Source of the DNA: CAZMNY01 sp964567745
GTDB lineage: Bacteria > Planctomycetota > Planctomycetia > Pirellulales > Pirellulaceae
NCBI GenBank assembly: GCA_964567745.1
Contig: CAZMNY010000015.1
Location: forward strand, 1-64,000
Direction: 5' to 3'
DNA: 64,000 nt
Shown here: piece by piece, positions 53,317-60,914 of the stretch
How positions within the stretch are numbered: the stretch's first letter is position 1
Layout: each line of letters starts with the position of its first letter
Position numbers and translations under genes: made by a program
Notes under the pieces: model-generated
The model's input: the letters and a program-made list of their open reading frames with translations, nothing else
What the model was told of the DNA's origin: nothing
Databases searched by the model: none

Positions 53317-54462
53317 ATGTCGTCGATCTATTTGGACAACAACGCAACGACATTGATGTCGCCCCGAGTCGCGGAGGCGATGCATCAATGCAATCTACGG
53401 GGCTGGGCCAACGCCGCCAGCGCTCACTCGCAAGGACGCGCTGCCCGCCGTTGCCTGGAAGACCATCGCGACCAACTGACTCGGCTCGTTGGCGGCAGAA
53501 CCTCCGGAATGAACTCGGATCGTTTGCTGCTCACAAGCGGCGGGACCGAATCGAATAACCTTGCCTTAGTCGGCCTGGCCGCCGCCAGAAGCGGTCAGAT
53601 CATTGTGTCGAGCCTGGAGCATCCCAGCGTCGCGGCCTCAGCTGCTTGGCTAGAATCGCAAGGCCGACACGTCGTCCGCCTGCCAGCCAACTCGGGCGGC
53701 GTCACTTGCTACGATTCGCTCCCCGAATTGCTGGCCGAGCCGACTGCGGTCGTCAGCGTGATCTGGGCGAACAATGAGACGGGCGTCATCCAACCCATCT
53801 CGCAGATCGCCGCCATCTGTGAATCAGCCAATGTGCCCATGCACACGGACGCGGTCCAAGCCGTTGGCAAGATCCCCGTCGACTTCCTTGACTCGCAAGT
53901 TGCCGCGATGACGTTCAACGCCCACAAATTGCACGGGCCGCGCGGCATCGGCGGTCTGCTCGTCCGCTCCAACGTCACGATTGAGCCAATCCTATATGGC
54001 GGCTTTCAGCAGATGGGAGTTCGCCCCGGCACGGAATCGATCGCCTTGGCCGCAGGAATGAACTGCGCCGTCGGCGACGCCTTGGCAAATGCCGAAGTTC
54101 GCCGAGCTGAAATGCGAGCCATGCGAGAGCGATTCGAGACGATGCTGCTTGAGCAAGTTCGAGATGCGGTTGTGATTGGCGGCGAATCGGAACGCTTGCC
54201 GCATACTTCGTGCGTCGCGTTTCCGGGAGTCGATCGCCAAGCCCTGTTGATGTCGCTAGATATGGCCGGCGTCGCTTGTTCGACCGGCTCAGCATGCGCA
54301 AGCGGTTCAAGCGAGCCATCGCCGGTGCTGCTCGCGATGCAGCTCGACCAAGCACTCGTGGAAAGCGCGGTGCGATTTAGTTCGAGCTGCATGAATTCGA
54401 TCGACGAGATGGAACGAGCCGCCCAGCTCGTTTCCACTGCAGTCCGGCAAGTTGGTGGATGA
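53317..54462 (+). CDS. Cysteine desulfurase, NifS/IscS family
   Basis: The 381-residue PLP enzyme takes sulfur from cysteine for Fe-S clusters or thio-modification. It begins IYLDNNATTLMSPRVAEAM and has LTSGGTESNNLAL, HTDAVQAVGKIPVD, the PLP-lysine site NAHKLHGPRGIGGLLVR and the catalytic-loop signature CSTGSACASGSSEPSPVL. The active-site Cys lies in the GSACASG loop. The ATG at 53317 fits the family start; the longer frame to 53227 does not. The next gene overlaps its stop by four bases. No iscU or iscA lies nearby. Confidence 0.93.
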   Translation: MSSIYLDNNATTLMSPRVAEAMHQCNLRGWANAASAHSQGRAARRCLEDHRDQLTRLVGGRTSGMNSDRLLLTSGGTESNNLALVGLAAARSGQIIVSSLEHPSVAASAAWLESQGRHVVRLPANSGGVTCYDSLPELLAEPTAVVSVIWANNETGVIQPISQIAAICESANVPMHTDAVQAVGKIPVDFLDSQVAAMTFNAHKLHGPRGIGGLLVRSNVTIEPILYGGFQQMGVRPGTESIALAAGMNCAVGDALANAEVRRAEMRAMRERFETMLLEQVRDAVVIGGESERLPHTSCVAFPGVDRQALLMSLDMAGVACSTGSACASGSSEPSPVLLAMQLDQALVESAVRFSSSCMNSIDEMERAAQLVSTAVRQVGG

Positions 54463-54962
54463 CGCTGATGCAGGACTCCGATGTGCGAACAAGTACGCCA
54501 GAACAGAACGCGGAATCCTCTGCGGCCGAGCGCACCGTCGAGTCTGGCGCCTGGACGCGATTCCGCTTGGCGGTTGTCGCTTTCTTTCTGATCGCGCCGC
54601 CCATCTTCGCCGTTCCCGCTGTCGGCGACCTGTTTTCGGACGTCATCGGCGCCGCTCCCAAGCTCGACTTGTCGCCGCCCGACACGGGCCAGTTGGACTC
54701 GCTGGAGTCTGGTTCTCGTCAAACCTCGACCAAAACGGTCACGGTGACATCGGAGCGGAGCAAGCAGATTCAATCGGAGTTACAACTGTTGGGCGCCACG
54801 TATATGTTGCTCGAGCAGTATGGCGACGAGGAGATAGTTTATCGATTCATCTGTCATGTCGATCGACCGAGCGGCGGTCGCCGATTTGAATCCCAACACG
54901 CCAGCTCGTTGGACGCCATGCAACAGGTGCTGAACGAGGTGCGAGCTTGGACTGGTAAGTGA
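54459..54962 (+). CDS. Small single-TM protein coupled to the cysteine desulfurase gene
   Basis: The 167-residue product has a polar N-terminus, one membrane helix (about 35-55, FRLAVVAFFLIAPPIFAVPAV) and an outside domain that ends in ICHVDRPSGGRRFESQH and a C-terminal helix. No family is recognised. The ATG overlaps the desulfurase stop in an ATGA, so it is translated from the same message. The pairing does not by itself show a sulfur-related role. Confidence 0.65.
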   Translation: MTLMQDSDVRTSTPEQNAESSAAERTVESGAWTRFRLAVVAFFLIAPPIFAVPAVGDLFSDVIGAAPKLDLSPPDTGQLDSLESGSRQTSTKTVTVTSERSKQIQSELQLLGATYMLLEQYGDEEIVYRFICHVDRPSGGRRFESQHASSLDAMQQVLNEVRAWTGK

Positions 54963-55083
54963 GCGGAAAGCAATTCGTCGGCCCTCCGGTTGAAACCATG
55001 AGGCGATCGGTCGAAACTGATTGACCGGTGCCATGAAACTTTGCCCGCGCGATTGCGTTTGACTACTCGTTTTCAAGGAATGC

Positions 55084-56082
55084 ATGACGATGAAGGCTGC
55101 CTACATCCAAGAAACCGGACCTGCCAGCGTGATTCAGTACGGTGATCTTCCCGCGCCCGAAATCAGCGGATCAGAAGTGTTGCTTCGCGCGGGCGCGGTT
55201 GCCGTTAACCCGGTCGACACCTACATCCGAAACGGCGCCAATTATTGGGACTTGCCGATGCCGTTCATAATCGGGTCCGATGTCGCGGGTGTTGTCGAAG
55301 CAGTCGGCCCCGATGTCCAGCGATTCAAGGTAGGCGACCGAGCGTGGGCGACCAATCAAGGACTCGTTGGACGCCAAGGCGTGTTTGCCGAGCTCTCCGC
55401 CATCGATGAAATGTGGCTCTACCATTCGCCTGAGGAAACGTCGGATGAAGATCTAGCCGCCTGCGCACTCGTCGGAATCACTGCGCATCTGGGGCTCTTT
55501 CGAGAAGCCAGATTGGGCACCGGCGATTCGGTGGCCGTGCAAGGCGGGACGGGCGGAGTCGGCTCGATGGTGATTCAGATGGCCAAAGCGGTCGGTGCCC
55601 GCGTGCTCGCCACTGCGGGCAGCGACGAGAAGGTTCAACGTTGTCTCGAACTCGGTGCCGACGCAGCCGTGAATTATAAAACCCAAGATGTTGCCGAGGC
55701 GATCAGCGAATTCGCCCCCGACGGCGTCAACGTGTTTTGGGAAACGCAACGCGAGCCGGACTTCGATGCGATTGTTTCCTACATGGCCGATCGCGGGCAC
55801 ATCGTGCTAATGGCTGGCCGCGATGCCCGCCCCGAATTTCCCGTTGGCCCGTTCTACGTCAAGCAATGTTCGCTACACGGTTTCGTCATGTTCAAGGCGA
55901 TGCCCGATGAACTCCGAGCCTGCGCGACCGACATCAATACTTGGCTCGACGATGGCCGGTTGAAGGCGCAAATTGCGAAAGTCATGCCGCTGTCCGAGGC
56001 CGCTCAAGCACATCAGCTGCAAGAGGACAACACGCTTCAAAAAGCCGGCAGCATCGCCGGCAAGATCGTTCTTACGCCTTAG
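55084..56082 (+). CDS. Quinone-oxidoreductase-like MDR protein
   Basis: The 332-residue product belongs to the medium-chain dehydrogenase/reductase superfamily, quinone reductase (QOR, zeta-crystallin) branch. It has the GroES-like N-half (LLRAGAVAVNPVDTYIRNG, IIGSDVAGVVEAVG) and the nucleotide site VQGGTGGVGSMVIQMAKAVGARV at about 156-178. The catalytic and structural zinc cysteines of alcohol dehydrogenases are missing, as is usual for QOR. Reduction of quinones or enones with NADPH is the likely activity. Start at the ATG 55084. It ends just before the low-quality region at the assembly gap. Confidence 0.9.
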   Translation: MTMKAAYIQETGPASVIQYGDLPAPEISGSEVLLRAGAVAVNPVDTYIRNGANYWDLPMPFIIGSDVAGVVEAVGPDVQRFKVGDRAWATNQGLVGRQGVFAELSAIDEMWLYHSPEETSDEDLAACALVGITAHLGLFREARLGTGDSVAVQGGTGGVGSMVIQMAKAVGARVLATAGSDEKVQRCLELGADAAVNYKTQDVAEAISEFAPDGVNVFWETQREPDFDAIVSYMADRGHIVLMAGRDARPEFPVGPFYVKQCSLHGFVMFKAMPDELRACATDINTWLDDGRLKAQIAKVMPLSEAAQAHQLQEDNTLQKAGSIAGKIVLTP

Positions 56083-56192
56083 AAAGTTGAGAGCCCGTTC
56101 GCGCCGTCTTGTGTCGGCGGTAGCGGGGGGGAAGGCGGCGGGGGGGGGGCCAGACGCGGGGGGGTAAGAAAAATNNNNNNNNNNATTCTTTT
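56083..56192. other. Assembly gap with low-quality flanks
   Basis: Ten N are at 56175-56184. The left flank has long G runs and the right flank has T runs (ttctttttt), both unlike the rest of the window. The two sides are a scaffold join of unknown true length; order and distance across it are not proven by the sequence. Confidence 0.95.
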
Positions 56193-56408
56193 TTGGTGCG
56201 TGCGGTCGTTGGGGTGTGGTGGGGCTGCGTGTCGGCCCCCCCGCCGCCCACGGGTCCGTCCAGAAGCGATGGTCATAACGAAGATGCCGCTTTCGCGCGG
56301 GCGCTTCAAGCTGGCGAAGTTGGGTTGTCGATAACGAGAGGACGTGTCGATCGGTATGGGAATGTGACGGGCCCGACCGAGACTCTGCCGGGTGATCCGT
56401 TAAAATGA
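56193..56408 (+). CDS. Possible 3' end of a gene cut by the assembly gap
   Basis: An open frame ends at 56408 in a TGA that overlaps the next start as ATGA. Its last 45 residues (AFARALQAGEVGLSITRG, then DRYGNVTGPTETLPGDPLK) look protein-like, whereas the part next to the gap is low quality. The 5' end would lie in or beyond the N run, so the start shown is only the first possible codon. No family recognised. Confidence 0.35.
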   Translation: MVRAVVGVWWGCVSAPPPPTGPSRSDGHNEDAAFARALQAGEVGLSITRGRVDRYGNVTGPTETLPGDPLK

Positions 56409-57070
56409 ATCAATGGGTTGCGGCCCGCGTGGAGAACGAAATGACAGGCCAGGATCCGGAACAGAATCCAAATTCGAGCGAACAGGTTCGAGCTCAGCAT
56501 GTGACAGCTCGCGTGCCTGAAGGTGTGAGCCAGGGCGTATTTTCGACTGGTGTGATCCTGATGACGGGCGCCAATGAATTCGTCATCGACTTTGTCCAGA
56601 ACGTTGGACCTCCGGCGAGCGTGGCTGCGCGTGTTGTCGTCCCGCATGGCGTCCTGCCGCAATTGATCGAGGCCTTGAGAAAAAACTTGGACGCCTACGG
56701 CCAGCGTTTTGGTCTACCCCCCGACTTGCCCAAGCCGCCGCCCGGTGCCAAGCGTCCGACGGTTCAGGAAATCTATGACGAGCTGAAGATCGCGGACGAT
56801 GTGCTGCCCGGCGCCTACGCCAATGGGCTGATGATTGGCCACACGGCTTCGGAATTCAAGCTCGACTTTCTCACGAATCTGTTTCCGCACTCCGCCGTTT
56901 CCTCGCGAGTGTTTGTCTCGGCGCCGCAAGTGCCCAGAATGATCGAATCGCTCAACGCGACCTATCAACAATTCGTTCAACGCGTAAAACAACAAACAGA
57001 GCAACAAACAGAGCAACAAGATCCGGTCGATCCCCCTGAACCGCCAGCCGAGGATCCTGGTTCGCAGTAG
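56405..57070 (+). CDS. Protein with two DUF3467 units
   Basis: The 221-residue product has two similar units. Unit one (about 45-100) has GVFSTGVILMTGANEFVIDF, then VAARVVVPHG and LIEALRKNLDAY. Unit two (about 135-195) has GAYANGLMIGHTASEFKLDF, then VSSRVFVSAPQ and MIESLNATYQQF. Both match the short DUF3467 pattern, which is usually one unit of about 100 residues. The tail is a Gln/Glu/Pro-rich stretch. The ATG at 56405 overlaps the upstream stop; a second ATG at 56441 is an alternative. Function unknown. Confidence 0.78.
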   Translation: MNQWVAARVENEMTGQDPEQNPNSSEQVRAQHVTARVPEGVSQGVFSTGVILMTGANEFVIDFVQNVGPPASVAARVVVPHGVLPQLIEALRKNLDAYGQRFGLPPDLPKPPPGAKRPTVQEIYDELKIADDVLPGAYANGLMIGHTASEFKLDFLTNLFPHSAVSSRVFVSAPQVPRMIESLNATYQQFVQRVKQQTEQQTEQQDPVDPPEPPAEDPGSQ

Positions 57071-57150
57071 GCAAGCACGATCGCCCGCCCGGCGGCCGAC
57101 ACTGCCCTTCCCTTTCCTCGCGGGCTTCGACTTTCACGACAAGATCAACC

Positions 57151-60100
57151 ATGAAACCGAGAGTTATCGACCTGCCTCCGGAGAACGCGATTCGCGCGAG
57201 TGGCGATTTTGCGGGCGGATGGTGGCGAGACGATGAGGACGATCGCATTCTTTGCGAGCTTTGTCCCCGCGCTTGTCGACTCAAGAAGGGTGATCGCGGT
57301 TTCTGCTTTGTGCGACAGAACATCGACAACGAATTGATGCTGACGACCTATGGCAAGAGCACTGGTTTTTGCATCGATCCCATTGAAAAGAAACCGCTCA
57401 ATCATTTTCTTCCCGGAACCAGCGTCCTCTCGTTTGGCACGGCCGGGTGCAACTTGGGTTGTCGTTTTTGTCAGAACTGGGACATTTCAAAATCGCGGCA
57501 AGTGGAACGGCTGAGCGAGCACGCAACTCCGGAAATGATCGCCGCCGCTGCGGCTCAGCACGGCTGTCGCAGCGTCGCCTTTACTTACAACGACCCGGTC
57601 ATTTGGGCCGAATACGCGATCGACACCGCCAAGGCGTGCCACGATCTTGGGATCAAGACGGTTGCCGTCACCGCGGGCTACATCACTCCGCAAGCGCGAG
57701 CTCCATTCTTCCACGCCATGGACGCCGCCAACGTTGATCTCAAAGCGTTTGACGACGAATTCTATCGCGAGTTGACGGCCAGCCGTCTCGAGCCGGTTTT
57801 GGAAACGCTCGAGTGGCTCAAGAAGGAGAGTGACGTCTGGTTCGAGATTACAAACTTGATCATCCCCGACGCCAACGATTCCCAAGACGAATTGCGTTCG
57901 ATGTGCGATTGGGTGCTCGACCGAATCGGCGATGATACGCCCGTCCACTTCAGCGCGTTTCATCCCGATTTTCGAATGGTCGACCGAGGTCGCACGCCGC
58001 ACGCCACGTTGATTGAAGCCAAGGAAATCGCGCATCGGCAAGGTCTCAAATACGCCTACGTCGGCAACGTCGATGACGTCAAGAATCAAAGCACGTATTG
58101 TCCCAGTTGCGGGAAGATGCTTATCGAGCGGAATTGTTACGAGTTGGGGCAGTATCATCTCGTCGGCAATCGGTGCCGTTTTTGCGATACCGAAGTAACC
58201 GGTCGATTTGACGATCAGCCCGGAAGTTGGGGGCGGAAGCGACAGCCGATCCAAATCGCTGATTACGCCGCCGACGCTAAGAAGTCCACAGCGGCGCCCG
58301 TCTCTCATCCTCGCAAAGAGTCCAAGTCCAAGAATCAGAATAGCGAGCAAGATATGTCGTCTTCGAGCACAACGAATGTCCCCGTCCTGCCCGATTTGAC
58401 GGAGAGCCAAGAGGCGGCGATCCATTTGGCGGCGAGCGAGCACATTGTCTCGTGCGTCAATCGAAGGGCGGCTAAATTGGCCGATCCAACTCTTGACGGC
58501 GCCTATCGGAATCACGTGATGGGTGCCTTTGTCACTCTCAAACGGCAGGGGCAATTGCGCGCTTGTTGTGGAAGCCTGGGCGTCCCCATGCCGTTAGGCG
58601 AAGCGCTCGCCAGCGCAGCTCAGCGAACGGCGCTTGAGGATTATCGTCTCCCCGCAATCTCGCCGACTGAGCTCGCTCATCTAGATCTCGATGTCACGCT
58701 GCTCTACGCATTTGAGTTGATTGAGGCCGAAGGCGAAGCGCGAGCCGAGCAGGTTGAGATCGGCAAGCACGGGTTGCAGATTCGCAGCGGCGACAAAGGT
58801 GGGCTGTTACTTCCCAGCGTGGCGACCGAACAAGGCTACTCCGCCGAAGACTTTCTCCGCCAAGTCTGTCGCAAGGCGGGACTCGCCAATTCAGCCTGGA
58901 TGTCAAACGATACGCAGCTGTTGCGATTTCAAGGTCGTTCGATTCCTGGCCTCATGGACGCGTCGCAACTTGGCGATGGTGACCGAGTCGTCGATTCGAG
59001 GTTTACGCCGACTCAAATCGAAATGCTCGCTCGACACAGCCGAGCAACGATTGGCGCCAATCTCGAAGGCCGCACGCCCAACTACTACGCCGCCGGCGCA
59101 GCCGATGGCGACGTGCTCGGCATCACGCTCACCGTTTCGGCCGAAGGGCTCGACGAGCCGATTCAAGTCGGCAGTCTGGGGATGCGAAAAAGCGTGCCGC
59201 TTCAAGCCAGTTTGAATCAGTTCTGCGAGCAGGCCGCGAGAGGCCTGCACTCGCGAGGGCTGGCGTCGGTGCAGCCCGACGTGCAGATCGCCGTGCTGAC
59301 CGATTCCGCAATGCAGGGAACCACCAGCAATCCCGATCTCCGCGGATTCGATCCGGCGACGCGTTGCCTTGTCGTGTCAGTTGGCGACCGCATGAAATGG
59401 GTCTTCGATCCGAATCGAGACGCCGAGGCGATGTTGAAGTCGATTGAAGCCGACCTGAATTGCAACGATTCGGAAATCGCTTCGGTCTACAGTTTTCAAT
59501 GTCTGGCCACCAATTCGCCTACGGATTTCACGAATGTGCCCAGCCCCGCCGCCGGACCGGCTGACCGACCTACGGCCTTCGCTGGATCGTTCTATCCGGG
59601 GGACGAGTCCGAACTGAAACGCTTGGTTAGCAGTCTTGTTTCCAGCGACGCGAGCAAGTCGAATTGCCCAGCGGTCATGGTGCCGCACGCCGGCTATGTC
59701 TACTCGGGAAGTATCGCCGGCGAAACACTCTCCGCCGTCGAGATTCCCAAACGTGTGATCGTGATCGGTCCCAAGCACACACGAAACGGAGTGAATTGGG
59801 CGGTCGCGCCGCACCGCAACTGGCTTATCCCAGGTGGAGCCGTCGAGTCGGATCAGGAACTCGCCAAGCAGCTTGTCGATGCCATTCCCGGTCTGCAGCT
59901 CGATGCCGCAGCCCACGCCAACGAACACGCAATCGAAGTCGAACTGCCGTTGATCAACGCGCTGGCGCCCGACGCATTGGTTGTCGGTGTCGTCATGGGC
60001 ACCGGGACGTTTGAGCAAGCGTGTGAGTTCGCGACGGGACTCGCGGGCGTCATACGCAAAATGGACGAGCCGCCCTTGCTCGTCATTTCAAGCGACATGA

Positions 60101-60369
60101 ATCACTACGGCGAGGACGACGAAAATCGGCGGCTCGATGCACTCGCGCTCGACGCCATGCAATCGATGGACACCGAGAAGCTTTTCACGACATGTCGCGA
60201 GCACAATATCTCGATGTGCGGACTTCTGCCGGCGATCGTCGTTATGGAAACGACCAAGCAACTCGGCCAACTCGCTTCCGTGAGCCGGCTCGGATACGCC
60301 ACCAGCGCCGATGCTTCCGGCGACAAATCCCGGGTTGTTGGCTATGCCGGCGCTCTGCTGAATTCGTAG
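57151..60369 (+). CDS. AmmeMemoRadiSam three-part fusion: radical SAM enzyme, AMMECR1 and MEMO1
   Basis: One 1072-residue chain. Residues 1-375 match the AmmeMemoRadiSam radical SAM enzyme: CELCPRAC (35-42), the 4Fe-4S site CNLGCRFC (100-107), FHPDFRMVDR and a zinc knuckle (C317, C320, C342, C345). A polar linker (376-410) leads to AMMECR1 at about 415-595 (GQLRACCGSLG, GGLLLPSVA). Residues about 670-785 resemble a second, degenerate AMMECR1 unit (VGSLGMRKSVPLQASL). MEMO1 fills about 805-1072, with likely metal ligands His846 (PHAGYVYSG), His926 and Cys1023. The three parts are usually separate genes; their joint substrate is not known to me. No stop interrupts the frame. Confidence 0.9.
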   Translation: MKPRVIDLPPENAIRASGDFAGGWWRDDEDDRILCELCPRACRLKKGDRGFCFVRQNIDNELMLTTYGKSTGFCIDPIEKKPLNHFLPGTSVLSFGTAGCNLGCRFCQNWDISKSRQVERLSEHATPEMIAAAAAQHGCRSVAFTYNDPVIWAEYAIDTAKACHDLGIKTVAVTAGYITPQARAPFFHAMDAANVDLKAFDDEFYRELTASRLEPVLETLEWLKKESDVWFEITNLIIPDANDSQDELRSMCDWVLDRIGDDTPVHFSAFHPDFRMVDRGRTPHATLIEAKEIAHRQGLKYAYVGNVDDVKNQSTYCPSCGKMLIERNCYELGQYHLVGNRCRFCDTEVTGRFDDQPGSWGRKRQPIQIADYAADAKKSTAAPVSHPRKESKSKNQNSEQDMSSSSTTNVPVLPDLTESQEAAIHLAASEHIVSCVNRRAAKLADPTLDGAYRNHVMGAFVTLKRQGQLRACCGSLGVPMPLGEALASAAQRTALEDYRLPAISPTELAHLDLDVTLLYAFELIEAEGEARAEQVEIGKHGLQIRSGDKGGLLLPSVATEQGYSAEDFLRQVCRKAGLANSAWMSNDTQLLRFQGRSIPGLMDASQLGDGDRVVDSRFTPTQIEMLARHSRATIGANLEGRTPNYYAAGAADGDVLGITLTVSAEGLDEPIQVGSLGMRKSVPLQASLNQFCEQAARGLHSRGLASVQPDVQIAVLTDSAMQGTTSNPDLRGFDPATRCLVVSVGDRMKWVFDPNRDAEAMLKSIEADLNCNDSEIASVYSFQCLATNSPTDFTNVPSPAAGPADRPTAFAGSFYPGDESELKRLVSSLVSSDASKSNCPAVMVPHAGYVYSGSIAGETLSAVEIPKRVIVIGPKHTRNGVNWAVAPHRNWLIPGGAVESDQELAKQLVDAIPGLQLDAAAHANEHAIEVELPLINALAPDALVVGVVMGTGTFEQACEFATGLAGVIRKMDEPPLLVISSDMNHYGEDDENRRLDALALDAMQSMDTEKLFTTCREHNISMCGLLPAIVVMETTKQLGQLASVSRLGYATSADASGDKSRVVGYAGALLNS

Positions 60370-60473
60370 CGTTGGCACTGGCAACAACACGGTAGAGGCC
60401 GAAGCGCGCGTCGAACAAGCGAGCACCTGGCATTTTACCGGTGTTACCCCAGGCTACGCTTTCGGACAAGTCG

Positions 60474-60866
60474 TTACGCATCTTTAGAGTTTGTCGCGCC
60501 GCCGAATTCTTCACGCCAAGCTTCGTAGTCAAACGTCTCGACGTCGCCGGCTCGGTTGCGACATGTGGAAACTCGTGACTCGTAATCGTAATTGAATTCG
60601 TGGACGTCGGCCAAATGCCACGAGTACCCGTGCAGGATGTCACCGGCAACCGCGACTGCGAACGGGACGAGCAGCAACCAGAGCGTCAACCAACTAAACG
60701 ATCCTCTGATGCCAGTATAAATCAGATAACAGGGCACGCCGCCCAGCAGCAAGATGCCGATCAGGCCAAGCAGATCCGCGACGTAGCGCAAATGATATCC
60801 GGCAGGCGTACAGCGTTGCTTGCCGATCCGTTCGACCTCGTCTTGCCACATCGGATTGATGAACAC
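60474..60866 (-). CDS. Small membrane protein of unknown function
   Basis: The 130-residue product has two membrane helices (about 30-52 and 58-78) and a polar C-terminal tail of about 45 residues with several aromatic residues. No motif recognised. It ends the minus-strand pair with the thioredoxin-domain gene, 48 bp downstream of it, so may share its transcript. Confidence 0.6.
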   Translation of the reverse strand: MFINPMWQDEVERIGKQRCTPAGYHLRYVADLLGLIGILLLGGVPCYLIYTGIRGSFSWLTLWLLLVPFAVAVAGDILHGYSWHLADVHEFNYDYESRVSTCRNRAGDVETFDYEAWREEFGGATNSKDA

Positions 60867-60914
60867 GTCTCGCTCGCGATTTCTTTTTCAGGGAAGCGGG
60901 AAACGACCGTCCTG

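Noticed and set aside
57487..58554. 355-codon minus-strand frame inside the AmmeMemoRadiSam gene
   Set aside because: It is antisense to the radical SAM domain with intact cysteine motifs, so it is a shadow.
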